DNA of 64,000 nucleotides. It comes from Kitasatospora sp. NBC_00374. GTDB taxonomy: Bacteria > Actinomycetota > Actinomycetes > Streptomycetales > Streptomycetaceae. Of this stretch, positions 8,784-18,800 are shown one piece after another. Numbering within the stretch: position 1 is the first letter of the stretch; each line of letters begins with the position of its first letter. Position numbers and translations under genes: made by a program. The stretch lies in NCBI RefSeq assembly GCF_041434935.1, contig NZ_CP107964.1, positions 7,795,001-7,859,000 on the forward strand, in the 5' to 3' direction. The notes below the pieces were generated by a model. It worked only from the letters and a program-made list of their open reading frames with translations. It made no database searches and had not been told where the DNA came from.

Positions 8784-11288
8784 TCAGAGGGCGGTGTCGG
8801 GCAGGGGCTGCTCCGTCCAGATGCACTTGCCGTCGGGGGTGTAGCGGGTGCCCCACCGCTGGCTCAGCGCGGCGACCAGCTGGAGCCCGCGGCCGCCCTC
8901 GTCGGTGTCCCGGGCGCGGCGGATGTGGGGCGTGGTGAGGCTGCCGTCCGAGACCTCGCAGATCAGGGTGCGGCTGCGCAGCAGGCGCAGCCGGACCGGG
9001 CCCCGGGCGTGCCGCACCACGTTGCCGACGAGTTCGCTGGCGAGCAGTTCGGTGGTCATCACGAGCTCGTCGAGCTGCCACTCGGCGAGCCGGCGCCGGA
9101 TGTGCTCGCGGGCCTGGCCTGCCGCCACGGGGCCCTCGGGCAGGTCCCAGGAGGCCACGTCGGCGGCGGCGAGCCGGTGGGTGCGGGCGACGAGTACCGC
9201 GGCGTCGTCCTCGGTCCGCTCCGGGGCCGGCAGCAGGGTGGTGACCAGTGCCTCGCAGAGCCGGTCGAGCCGCTCGGCCCCGCGGTCGGCCGCGCTGTCC
9301 GGCTGCTCGGCCCGGCCGCCGAGGGCGGCGCCGAGCGCCCCGGCGAGCTCGGCGATCCCGGTGTCGATGTCACGCTGGGCGGACTCCACGAAACCGTCGG
9401 TGTAGAGCACCAGCAGGCTCGCCTCGGGCAGCTCCAGTTCCATGGTCTCGAACGGCGGGGTGGCCGCACCGAGCGGCGGGTTCACGGTGAGGGCGGGGAA
9501 GGTCACCGTGCCGTCGGGGCGGACGACGGCGGGCGGCGGGTGGCCGGCGCTGCCGAGCGTGCAGACTCCGTCGGCCGGGTCGTAGAGCGCGTACAGGCAG
9601 GTCGCGTAGAAGTCGTCGCCGAGGTCGATGACCAGGTCGTTGAGGTGGGAGAACAGCTCGTCGGGCGGGAGTTCGAGCCCGGCCAGGGTGTGGACGGCGG
9701 TGCGCAGCCGGCCCATGGTGGCGGCCTCGGGCAGGCCGTGGCCCATCACGTCCCCGATGACCAGGGCGACGCGCTCGGCCGAGAGCGGGATGACGTCGTA
9801 CCAGTCGCCGCCGAGCATGCCCTCGCCGGCCGGAAGGTAGCGGGCGGCGGTGGTGACGGCGGGCAGCGGGGGCAGCGCGCTGGGCAGCAGGCCCCGTTGC
9901 AGCGCCTGGGCGCGGCTGTGCTCGGTGTCGTACTGCCGGGCCCGTTCCAGGGCCTGGGCGATCAACCCGCTGAGCGCGATCAGCAGGGTACGGTCCTCAC
10001 CGGTGAACCGGCGGGGCCGGTCGAACGACACCACGCAGCCGCCGACCTGGCGGCCGGAGACCACCAGCGGGACGAAGGCCCAGGCGCGTTTTCCGCTCAG
10101 CTCGATCATGGGGGCCATGCCCGGGTAGCCGGCCTCCATCTCCTCGGGCGAGGCGATGAACCTGGGGCGGCCGTCGTGCAGGGCGTGGTCGATCGGGCTT
10201 CCCCGGGGAAAGGCGTCGCTCGCGAGGTGGTCGAGGAACGCCTGCGGGTAGCCGACCGCGCCGACCGCCCGTACCCGGTCGCCCTGCAGCGCCTGCACGA
10301 TCAACCCGGAGGCGCCGAACAGCGGGAGCACCCGTTCGGCGGCCCGGACGACGTCCTCCGCGGTGAGCGCCTCGGCCAGGCCGGCCGTCAGCTGCCCGAT
10401 GCGGGCCGAGCGTTCGGCCGCCGCGCGTTCGACGACGGCGCGCTCCGCCGCCGCCTGACGCTGCTCGGTGACGTCGGCCAGGTAGATGGTGAGGCCGTCG
10501 GGCACCGGGATCAGCCGCAGGTGGTACCAGCGCCCGTCGGTGGGCAGCCGCCGCTCCAGCTCGGTCGGCCGGCGGTCGACGACGGCCCGGCGGCAGCGCT
10601 CCTCGAGGCCGGGTACACGGACGGCCGGGATGTCCCAGAGGGGCCGGCCCACCAGCTCGCCGGACGAGCCCAGCAGCTGCTCGGCCCGCAGGTTGAGGTA
10701 CAGGATCCGCCACTCCGCGTCGACGGCGATGAACCCGTCGCTCATGTGCCGCAGGGCGCGTCCGGCCGACTCCATCGCGGCCCGGGTCTCGGTGGTCTCC
10801 CAGAGCCGCCCCACCATGTGCGCGGGCCGGCCGTCCGCACCGACGACGGTGCGGCCGCGCACCTCGACCCAGCCGACGGACCCGTCCGGCCGGCGGATCC
10901 GGTGCCTGACGCTGTACTCGGCGCCGTGGCGCAGGGACTGCTCCGCCTGTGCCAGTACGGCCGGGAGGTCCTCGGGGTGGATCAGCCCGCGCCAGGTGTC
11001 GATCCGGCCGTCGAAGGCGTCCGGGGGGATGCCGAGTGCCAGGGTCATCGTGCTGTCCCAGAGCAGGTCGCCGGTGCGGATGTTCCAGTCCCACGCGCCG
11101 ACCCGGACGGCGTCCAGGGCCTGCCGGATCCGGGCGCGGTCCGTCTCCTCGGCGGGGCGCCGGGCCCGTCCGTCGGCTGCTCCGGTGAGCCGGTCCGGCC
11201 GGCCGCGCCGACCCGGCCGGGCGGCCCGCGCCGACGCCCCCGGGCCCGGTTCCGCGGCGCCGGAGGCGGGTGTCGTGCCCACTGTCAT
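8784..11288 (-). CDS. PAS-GAF-SpoIIE phosphatase with C-terminal HATPase domain
   Basis: A multidomain regulator of 834 aa. Two PAS sensor domains come first (about residues 50-280, with WDWNIRTGDLLWDS and DGFIAVDAEWRILYLN). A GAF domain follows (about 300-460), then a PP2C/SpoIIE phosphatase core with GGDWYDV, IGDVMGHG and LYTDGF. The end is a HATPase_c_2 anti-sigma-type kinase domain with ELLASELVGNVVRHA and GRGLQLV. The family typically controls sigma factors by dephosphorylating anti-anti-sigma proteins; the C-terminus may act on the same partner. No TM segment is visible. The ATG at 11288 is chosen over 11342 because GGAGGC precedes it. Confidence 0.88.
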   Translation of the reverse strand: MTVGTTPASGAAEPGPGASARAARPGRRGRPDRLTGAADGRARRPAEETDRARIRQALDAVRVGAWDWNIRTGDLLWDSTMTLALGIPPDAFDGRIDTWRGLIHPEDLPAVLAQAEQSLRHGAEYSVRHRIRRPDGSVGWVEVRGRTVVGADGRPAHMVGRLWETTETRAAMESAGRALRHMSDGFIAVDAEWRILYLNLRAEQLLGSSGELVGRPLWDIPAVRVPGLEERCRRAVVDRRPTELERRLPTDGRWYHLRLIPVPDGLTIYLADVTEQRQAAAERAVVERAAAERSARIGQLTAGLAEALTAEDVVRAAERVLPLFGASGLIVQALQGDRVRAVGAVGYPQAFLDHLASDAFPRGSPIDHALHDGRPRFIASPEEMEAGYPGMAPMIELSGKRAWAFVPLVVSGRQVGGCVVSFDRPRRFTGEDRTLLIALSGLIAQALERARQYDTEHSRAQALQRGLLPSALPPLPAVTTAARYLPAGEGMLGGDWYDVIPLSAERVALVIGDVMGHGLPEAATMGRLRTAVHTLAGLELPPDELFSHLNDLVIDLGDDFYATCLYALYDPADGVCTLGSAGHPPPAVVRPDGTVTFPALTVNPPLGAATPPFETMELELPEASLLVLYTDGFVESAQRDIDTGIAELAGALGAALGGRAEQPDSAADRGAERLDRLCEALVTTLLPAPERTEDDAAVLVARTHRLAAADVASWDLPEGPVAAGQAREHIRRRLAEWQLDELVMTTELLASELVGNVVRHARGPVRLRLLRSRTLICEVSDGSLTTPHIRRARDTDEGGRGLQLVAALSQRWGTRYTPDGKCIWTEQPLPDTAL

Positions 11289-11511
11289 GCCTCCGATCTG
11301 CCGGCATGATCCGATGGCGTTCGTAGGAACAGCCACACCCAAAAGCCCCGAATTGCACTATATCCCCGCACCGTAAGGCGCCCGTAGGCGTCCCGGACGG
11401 GCGCCAGCCGGGTCACCGGCGAGGACCAGCGCGGACCTGCGGGGATCCCGGGTCAGGCAGATCCGACAGGGCCGGCGGGGCGCCGGAGCATGGGCTCGGC
11501 GGCCCGCCAGG

Positions 11512-13539
11512 TCAGGGCTTTCCCGAGGAGATCCAGATCCCGACGGTGCTGCCGGGCGCGATGTGGGTGCCGGTGCCCGGGTCCTGCCGGACGACCTCGC
11601 CCGCCGGCCAGAGCGGGTCCGGCACGGTGTGCTCCTCCAGCTTGAGGTGGGCGATCTCCGCGCAGAGCCGGGCGTCCTCGACGGTCTTGTGCTCCAGGGA
11701 CGGCGGCTCCGGTTCCTCGGCGGTCGCGTACAGGTCGCAGCCGCCCAGGGGGCCCACGGCCCGGGGGTCGCCGCCGGAGGAGATCCAGATCTTGACGGTG
11801 CTGCCGGTGGGGACGTCCTGCGAGCGCGGTTCCTGCCGTGCGACCTGGCCGGCGGGCGTCAGCCGGTCCTGGAGGGGGCCGGCCTCCTCCAGCTTGAGGT
11901 GGGCGATGTCCGCGCAGACCCTGGCGTCCGCCGCGCTCCTGCCCTGGAGCCAGGGAACGGACACCTTGCCGTGCCGCTCCTCGACCTCGCAGTTGTCCAG
12001 GCTGCCCTTGGCCCGGGGGTCTCCACCGGTCGACACCCAGACGGTCACGGTGCCGCCCGGCCGGACGGTCCGGGAGGCCTCCGGCTCCTGCCGGGTGACG
12101 GTGCCCTTGTCGTACCTGGTCCCGGGCGCGTCCTTCTGATCGACGGTCAGGCCGGCGATCTCGGCGCAGGTCTTCACCTCGGCGGCCGACATGCCGGTGA
12201 ACGACGGCGGGTTGTGCTCGCTGCCGAAGGTGGACGCCGGGTCGCACCCGGCGAACGCCCCGGTCGCCCGCGGATCGGGGGCCCGGTGCTTCCCGCCGAT
12301 CAGGTCCGGCAACCAGAGCATCGCCCCCGCCATCAGGGCCACCATGGTGGGGATGGCGACCAGCAGGACGGTCCGCTGGCTGAGCGGGCCCGGCCGGCCC
12401 TGCGCCGGGCGGGTCCGGACCGTCCACCGGACGGTGGTCGAGAAGGCGTCGCCGACGTCGGCGGTAGGTGCCTGCGCGTCGGCGGCCTCCGGCGGCGCGA
12501 CGGTGACGGTCTCGGCCGTGACGGTGGGCGCGTGGTGCGGGGGAAGGTGCCCGGTGAGCGGCCGGGTGGGCGGCTCGCCGGCGGCGATCCGGCGGAGGTC
12601 GTCGGCCATCTCCCGGGCGCTGCGGTGCCGCTGGTCCGGGTCCTTGCTCAGGGCGCGGGCCACGACGGCGTCGACGGCGGGCGGCAGCGACGGACGGACC
12701 GACGACGGCACCGGCGCGGGCTGCTGCACGTGCTGATAGAGCATGCTCATCGTCGACTCGCCGTCGAACGGCAGGGTGCCGGTGACCAGTTCGAAGAGCA
12801 TGCAGCCGACGGAGTAGAGGTCGGAGCGCGCGTCGGCGGGCTTGCCCAGGGCCTGCTCGGGCGAGAGGTACTGCGGTGTGCCGAGCACGGTGCCGGTGCG
12901 GGTCATCGCGGTGGCGTCCGACTGCAGGGCGCGGGCGATGCCGAAGTCCATCACCTTGACGGTGCCGTCGTCGGTCACCATCACGTTGGCGGGCTTGATG
13001 TCCCGGTGGACCAGCCCGCTGCGGTGGCTGCACTCGAGCGCGTCCAGGACGGCCGCGGTCACCTCCAGCGCCCGGTCCAGCGGGAGCGCGCCCCGGGCGG
13101 GGCCGCCGGTGGCACCGTCGGCGTGGTCCCGGACGAGCTCGCGGACGGACCTGCCCCGGACGTACTCCATGACGATGTACTGGACCACGCCGCCGGTGTC
13201 GTCGGTGTCCTCGCCGCTGTCGTGCACCGCCACGATGTTGGTGTGGCTGAGCGCGGCGACGGCCTGGGCCTCCCGGCGGAACCGCTCGCGGAAGGACGGG
13301 TCCCGGGCCAGGTCGGCGTGCAGGGTCTTCACCGCGACGGTGCGGCCGAGCACCGAGTCGTGGGCCCGGTACACGGACGCCATGCCGCCCTCACCGAGCG
13401 GGGCCTGCAGGACGTAACGGCCCTGTCCGACGGACCGGATCGGCCCTGCTGCGTGCACCTTCTCGGTCCCCTCGACGTCTGTCGCCCCCGCCCGGCCGGG
13501 CGTCCGTGCGGCCGCGTCCGCCGGGCGGCCGTGCTGCAC
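11512..13539 (-). CDS. PknB-type Ser/Thr kinase with three PASTA domains
   Basis: A membrane kinase of 675 aa. The kinase domain has GEGGMASVYRA, VAVKTL, HRDIKPANVM, DFGIAR and the activation-loop GTPQYLSPEQ. A juxtamembrane region and one TM segment (about 391-412, VLLVAIPTMVALMAGAMLWL) follow. Outside are three PASTA repeats ending in WVSTGGDPR, WISSGGDPR and WISSGKP. PASTA kinases sense cell-wall fragments or lipid II in other Gram-positives. Here each repeat carries two cysteines, one near its start and one before its main helix, which suggests a disulfide in each. The ATG at 13539 gives a long N-terminus; a GTG near 13460 (VHAAGPIRSV) is possible. Confidence 0.9.
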   Translation of the reverse strand: MQHGRPADAAARTPGRAGATDVEGTEKVHAAGPIRSVGQGRYVLQAPLGEGGMASVYRAHDSVLGRTVAVKTLHADLARDPSFRERFRREAQAVAALSHTNIVAVHDSGEDTDDTGGVVQYIVMEYVRGRSVRELVRDHADGATGGPARGALPLDRALEVTAAVLDALECSHRSGLVHRDIKPANVMVTDDGTVKVMDFGIARALQSDATAMTRTGTVLGTPQYLSPEQALGKPADARSDLYSVGCMLFELVTGTLPFDGESTMSMLYQHVQQPAPVPSSVRPSLPPAVDAVVARALSKDPDQRHRSAREMADDLRRIAAGEPPTRPLTGHLPPHHAPTVTAETVTVAPPEAADAQAPTADVGDAFSTTVRWTVRTRPAQGRPGPLSQRTVLLVAIPTMVALMAGAMLWLPDLIGGKHRAPDPRATGAFAGCDPASTFGSEHNPPSFTGMSAAEVKTCAEIAGLTVDQKDAPGTRYDKGTVTRQEPEASRTVRPGGTVTVWVSTGGDPRAKGSLDNCEVEERHGKVSVPWLQGRSAADARVCADIAHLKLEEAGPLQDRLTPAGQVARQEPRSQDVPTGSTVKIWISSGGDPRAVGPLGGCDLYATAEEPEPPSLEHKTVEDARLCAEIAHLKLEEHTVPDPLWPAGEVVRQDPGTGTHIAPGSTVGIWISSGKP

Positions 13540-13686
13540 ATGACAGGCGACCGTACCGGTCGAGCGGCCGCCGAGTCGAACTCATATGCCCGCCGCAGAC
13601 GTTCGCGTGCGCACGTCACCGCTGCTACGGAGCGGCCGGGGACACCCCTGCCGGGCGGCCGGTGCCCGCACGCGGTCCTCCCGCGG

Positions 13687-13989
13687 TCAGGCGAGTTCGG
13701 TCTCCCACGGCGCGAACGGCGGCTGCTCCCGGTAGTCGGGGTCGCAGTACCCGCGGATCCACTCACCGGCGCGACGGGCCGCGTGGTCGTAGTTGACGAC
13801 CTTCCCCTCCTCGTCCACCTCCAGGACGTTGGTGAAGACCGTGAAGACCGCCTCAAGCTCGGAGCCGAAGGTGATCAGCTCCGGCCGGTAGTCGATGTCG
13901 CCGAGGACCGGCACCGCGAGGGTGCCATTGCCGAGCGTGAAGGCGAAGTGGCGGATGGCGGCGCGGACGTCCCGGCTGATCTCTGGCAT
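13687..13989 (-). CDS. DUF7677-like conserved hypothetical protein
   Basis: A 100-residue acidic protein starting MPEISRDVRAAIRHFAF and ending FAPWETELA. The pattern of FTVFTNVLEVDEEGKVVNYDH and WIRGYCDPDYR is one I recall from conserved small actinobacterial proteins (DUF7677-like). There is no signal peptide or TM segment. Its function is unknown. It seems to be its own unit upstream of the DUF1876 gene. Confidence 0.72.
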   Translation of the reverse strand: MPEISRDVRAAIRHFAFTLGNGTLAVPVLGDIDYRPELITFGSELEAVFTVFTNVLEVDEEGKVVNYDHAARRAGEWIRGYCDPDYREQPPFAPWETELA

Positions 13990-14071
13990 CCGCGCATTCT
14001 GGCAGAGCTTGAACCCCGCCGCCGCCGTGAGCGTGGCGGCGGCGTCCCGGCCGCCCGGGCGGGCGGCGCCG

Positions 14072-14335
14072 TCAGTAGATGAGGTACGCGGGCCGGTGGC
14101 CCTCGTCGGCGATCTCGCCGTCCGCCTGGGACCTCAGCCGGTGCGAGAGGTCCTCCAGGGCGCGCGAGGCCGCGAGCTCCTCACCGATCCTGGCCAGCGG
14201 ACGGTCGTCCACACTGCGGGTGGACTCGCCGTGCCCGTGCAGACCCGGCGCCTGCGGCCCGACCAGGGTCGCCTCGCAGACGGTCTGCACACCGTCCTCG
14301 GAGAAGCTCAGCTGCACATCCCACTGATTCTGCAT
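14072..14335 (-). CDS. DUF1876 domain protein
   Basis: An 87-residue protein with the DUF1876 pattern: an N-terminal strand pair (WDVQLSFSEDGVQTVCEATL), a short GHGESTRSVDD turn, then IGEELAASRALEDLSHRL leading to a short C-terminal segment. These small proteins are widespread and often multicopy in Streptomyces. The family resembles dsRNA-binding folds, but no function is established. Confidence 0.8.
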   Translation of the reverse strand: MQNQWDVQLSFSEDGVQTVCEATLVGPQAPGLHGHGESTRSVDDRPLARIGEELAASRALEDLSHRLRSQADGEIADEGHRPAYLIY

Positions 14336-14420
14336 GACCGTCCTCCAGACGCCTCCCCCCTGCGCTGCGCTCTCCCACCAGCCTGCGCCCGGCCCCCCAC
14401 CGGCCGCAAGGCTTCCCAGG

Positions 14421-15734
14421 TCAGCCCGGTCCGAGCGTGGCCGGGGTGGGGCCGTCGGGACGGACGGTGATGCTGTAGGCGGCGCCGGTGGGGGTGGCGT
14501 GGAAGGCGGGGACGTGCGCGGGCAGCAGGTGTTCCAGCAGGGTGGTCGCCTCGCGCAGGGCGAACTGCAGGCCGAGACAGGCGCGGGGGCCGAGGCCGAA
14601 GGGCAGGTAGGCGCCGGGGTCGGTGGGGCGACGGCCCGGGGTGGTGAAGCGTTGCGGGTCGAAGCGGTCGGGCTCCGGCCACAGCCCGGGGTCGCGGTGG
14701 GTGAGGTACGGGCAGACGAGGATGTCGGTCCCCGCTTCGATGCGGTGGCCCAGCAGGGTGTCGTCCTCGGTGGCGTGCCGGGGGAGCAGCCAGGCGGACG
14801 GGTACAGCCTGAGGGTCTCGCTGATCAGCGCCTGGACGGCCTCCCGCCGCTCCGGCGATCCCTCGCCGCCGGCGGCGAGGGCCCGCCCACGGGCCTGCGG
14901 GTGGCGGTCGAGGAGGAGGTAGAGCCAGGTCAGGGTGGTGGCGGTGGTCTCGTGTCCGGCGACCAGCAGGGTGACGAGCTCGTCGCGGACGAGTCGGTCG
15001 GCATGGCCGGCGCGGCCTGCGCGGTCGCCCTGCCCGGCGGGGCCGGCGTCGTCGAGCAGGACGTGCAGCAGGCCCGGGCCGTCCGGCCCGGCCGGGCCGC
15101 TGCGGGCGGTGTCGACGGCGGCCCGGGCGACGGCGTCGATCCGGGCGAGGTCGGCCGCGACCGCCGCCGGGGCCTCGGTGGTGTCCGCGGGCAGGGTCGG
15201 CAGGGCGGCCACCACCCGTCCGACGGCGGCCAGTTCGCGTTCGGTGGCCTCGTCGAGCGGGTGTCCGGTGAGGGAGCGCCAGATGGTGTCCAGGGCGAAG
15301 CGGCGCATCTCCTCGCCGAGGTCGATGGTCTGCCCGGTGCGGGCGTACCCGGCCCAGCGTTCGGCGGTGACGCGGGCGCTCTCGGTGATCCGCCGCTCGT
15401 ACCGGCGCATCCCGGTGGCGGTGAACTGCGGCTGGAGCAGGCGCCGTTGCCGCTTCCAGTCGTCCCCGGTGGCGGCGAGCACCCCGTCGCCGACCAGCAG
15501 GCGGGCGCGGTGCGAGCGTTTGACGTACCGGTCGGGGTGCCGGGCGAGGACGTGCTGGACGGCGCGGGGTTCGGTGACCAGGACGGTGGGCTGCGGCCCG
15601 AGCCGGAACGCGGCGATGCCGCCGAGCCGGTCGCGGGCGTGGGCGAGCAGGTCGACCAGGTCGCCCGCGTCCGCCCGCCACTGTCGTACGGCGGCGTCGT
15701 CCAGCTCGGGGACGGGACGGGCTTCCGTGGTCAC
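14421..15734 (-). CDS. Cytochrome P450
   Basis: A 437-aa P450 monooxygenase. It has the I-helix AGHETTATT (O2 activation), the K-helix ETLR, the PERF-like region PDRFDPQRF, and the heme loop FGLGPRACLG with the Cys ligand. It has no membrane anchor, as expected for bacterial P450s fed by ferredoxin, and no ferredoxin gene is next to it. The sequence, with QRRLLQPQF, looks more like the CYP102/CYP4-related bacterial P450s than macrolide P450s; this is a loose impression. The substrate is unknown. It is not clearly linked to the neighbouring clusters. Confidence 0.9.
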   Translation of the reverse strand: MTTEARPVPELDDAAVRQWRADAGDLVDLLAHARDRLGGIAAFRLGPQPTVLVTEPRAVQHVLARHPDRYVKRSHRARLLVGDGVLAATGDDWKRQRRLLQPQFTATGMRRYERRITESARVTAERWAGYARTGQTIDLGEEMRRFALDTIWRSLTGHPLDEATERELAAVGRVVAALPTLPADTTEAPAAVAADLARIDAVARAAVDTARSGPAGPDGPGLLHVLLDDAGPAGQGDRAGRAGHADRLVRDELVTLLVAGHETTATTLTWLYLLLDRHPQARGRALAAGGEGSPERREAVQALISETLRLYPSAWLLPRHATEDDTLLGHRIEAGTDILVCPYLTHRDPGLWPEPDRFDPQRFTTPGRRPTDPGAYLPFGLGPRACLGLQFALREATTLLEHLLPAHVPAFHATPTGAAYSITVRPDGPTPATLGPG

Positions 15735-15821
15735 GGGGGCTTCTCCTGTTCGTCCGCCGCGCCGGAGCCGTCCGGGGCGCGCTCTGCTGACTGTACGTCA
15801 GCCGAAGACGTGGGCGCGCGG

Positions 15822-15859
15822 CTGTGCCGCAGCTCGTCGCCCGACGAGCCGCGGCACAG
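15822..15859 (-). terminator. Hairpin downstream of the M4-M28 protease gene
   Basis: An 18-bp stem with one mismatch (left arm CTGTGCCGCAGCTCGTCG) and a 2-nt loop. It starts 10 bp after the protease stop and lies before the P450 gene, so it should end protease transcription. Confidence 0.6.
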
Positions 15860-15869
15860 GTCGGTCCGG

Positions 15870-18800
15870 TCAGAGGCGCTGCCACAGGGCGGGGACGATG
15901 GGCGGCTCCCAGCCGGTCTGGGCCTGGTGCCCCTGGACGCACCGGTAGCTCACCCCGTCGTAGGTGACCACGTCGCCCGCCCGGTAGACGGTGCCGGCCG
16001 CCCAGGTCCCGGTGCCGGGGCCGCTGCCGACGACCAGCGAGTACGTGGTGCCGTGGGTCGCGGCGCCGGTGCCGGTCAGCGTGATGGTGTACGTGCCGGC
16101 GGCGGTCGAGGCCGCCACCGAGACGGTCATGGTCGAGGACGAACCGGACTGCACCGAGGCCGGGTTGAAGGAGACCGTGACCCCGCTCGGCTGGCCGGAG
16201 GCGGTGAGGTTCACCGTCTGCGCGGAGCCGGCGGTGGTCGCGGTGGAGACGGTCGCGGTGGTGGTGGAACCGGGTGCGGCGGTGCCGGTCGCCGGGTTCA
16301 CCGCGAGCGAGAAGTCGTCCGCCGGGGCGGTGCCGCCGACCGAGGTCTTCCACAGGGTGTAGGCGACGCCGTCGGCGCTGCGGTTCAGGACGGTGGCGCT
16401 GACGTTGCCCGTGGTGTCGCAGGACTGGTGGTAGCAGGAGTCGTACGCCCGGTTGGCGGTGCCGCCCCACTTCGCGGCCTGCGCCGAGGACTTGACGGCA
16501 CTGGCGCCGGCCGCGTACCCGGAGGTCGGGATGCCGCCCTGCTGGAAGGAGTAGTCGTCGGAGCGGCCCTGGCCCTCGACGTTCTCCTCGGGCTGCAGGC
16601 TCAGCGAGTCCCAGTAGGCCTTCATCGGCGCGGCGGCGGCGGAGGTGATGTTGTTGATGAAGTAGCCGGCGTTGGGCGAGCCGACCATGTCGAAGTTGTA
16701 GTAGGCCTTGATGGCGCTGCGCTGGGCGGACCCGAGCTGGGCCACGTAGTGGCTGCTGCCCTGCAGCCCCTGCTCCTCGCCGGTCCACCAGGCGAACCGG
16801 ACGTGCCGGGTGAGGGCCGGGTTGGCCTGGGCGAGCGCGAGCGCGTTCTCCAGCAGCACGGCGGAGCCGGAGCCGTTGTCGTTGATGCCCGGCCCGGCGG
16901 AGACGCTGTCCAGGTGGGCGCCGACCATCGTCACCTGGTCGGACGGGCCGCCCGGCCAGTCCGCGATCAGGTTGTTGGAGACGTAGGTGCAGGAGGTGCA
17001 GGTCTGCTCGGTGACGGTGAAGCCGGCGGCCTGCAGCCTGGCCTTGACGAAGGCGACGGACTGGGTGTGCCCGGCGCTGCCGGCCCGGCGGTTGCCGCCG
17101 TTCTGCGAGGCGATGGTGTTCAGCTGGGCGAGGTCGGCCTGGACCTTGGCCACGTCGATGTCGGGCGCGTTGCCGCCGGGGTTCCCGCCGCCGCCCACCG
17201 TCAGCGTGTACTGCGCGGTGTGGGTCGCGGTGCCGGTGCCGGTCACGGTGACGGTGTAGCTGCCGGCCACCGCCGCGGCGGAGGCCGAGACGGTCATGGT
17301 CGAGGACGAACCGGACTGCACCGAGGCCGGGTTGAAGGAGACCGTGACCCCGCTCGGCTGGCCGGAGGCGGTGAGGCCCACCGTCTGCGCGCTGCCCGAG
17401 GTGACGGCGGTGCTCACGGTGGAGGTCGCCGAGCCGCCGGGCTGAACCGAGCCGGCCGCCGGGCCGAGGGCGAGCGAGAAGTCGTTGCTGCCGGACGGCG
17501 TGCAGGTGGGGTCACCGCTCTGCGCGGGCACGCTGACCGCGTCCCAGGCCGCCTTGGCCCGGTTGTACATGGTGCAGCCCGGGTCGAGGTTCTTCGCGGC
17601 CGTCAGGGTGGCGGTGCGGTAGCGCTTGTACGTCATGCCGCTGGTCTTGAGCAGCATGCCGCCGTAGAAGACCCGGCCGGCGTCGCGGATGCCGATCCCG
17701 GTCACGGAGGTGCTGTTGCAGGTGGGGCTGGACGGCTTGCCGCCGCCGGGTGCGGAGCCCTCGGCGAGCAGGTAGAACCAGTGGTTCAGCGGGCCGGCCG
17801 CGGCGTGCTCCTCGGTGGTGGGGATCGAGGCGGAGTAGCAGTTCGGGTTGCCGCTGATCTGGGAGGGGTTGTACATCACCCGGATCGGCCCGCTGCCCAC
17901 CAGGTTGATCATCTCGCCGACGGTGTAGTCCGGAGCGTCGTACGGCGCGGGCTCGTTGGCGTACGCCTCGGTGAGGGCGCCCATGATGTCGCCGGTCGCC
18001 TCGCCCAGGCCGGACTCGTTGTTGGCGCCGCCCGGGGTGTACTGGTCGATGCCGTGGCCGAACTCGTGGCCCACCACGTCCATCGCGGCGATCCACTCGT
18101 TGGCGTTGTTGTGGCCGATCGAGATCGACGAGCCGTCCCAGTAGGCGTTCACGTCGTTCAGGCCGACCTTGACCGGCCAGCTGCCGCCGTTGCCGTTGTG
18201 GCCGCTGCGGCCCAGCCAGTCGCGGAGCATGTCCCACTCCTTCTGCGCCGCCCACATCACGTCGGCGCAGCCGGTCTCCTTGCCGGTCGCGCTGCCGGTG
18301 CCCCACGAGTCGCTGCTCTTGGAGAACACCTGGCCGCTGCTGTAGTCGGCGCAGCTCAGCCCCGGCCGGTTGGGATCGCGCAGCGAGTACGTGCCGCCGG
18401 AGGCCGTGGTGGAGATGGTGAGCGGGGAGGGGCCGTTCCACTTGCTGTTGACGGTGCCGGCCTTGACGTCGTCGTAGCTGTCGATCACCTCGCCGGTGCG
18501 GGCGTCGACGAAGACGTGCGGGTGGCCGGGGGCGGTGGCGGTCCGGCCGGTCAGGACGGTCTCCCAGGCGAGCCGCGCGCTGCCGTCCTTGACCCGTACC
18601 ACCAGGCGGTGCGAGTCGACGGCGTCCACGGTGGCGAGCCGGGCGCGCGAGGTCCGCTCGGCGTCGGCGGCGGTGACCACCGGTGTGGTGGGCACGCCGA
18701 CCGGGCCGGTGGACGCCGACTGGACGCCGCGCACCCGGCCCTGCCCGTCGGCCAGCACGACGGCGTCGCCGCCGACCACCGGCAGGCCGCGGTAGCTGCG

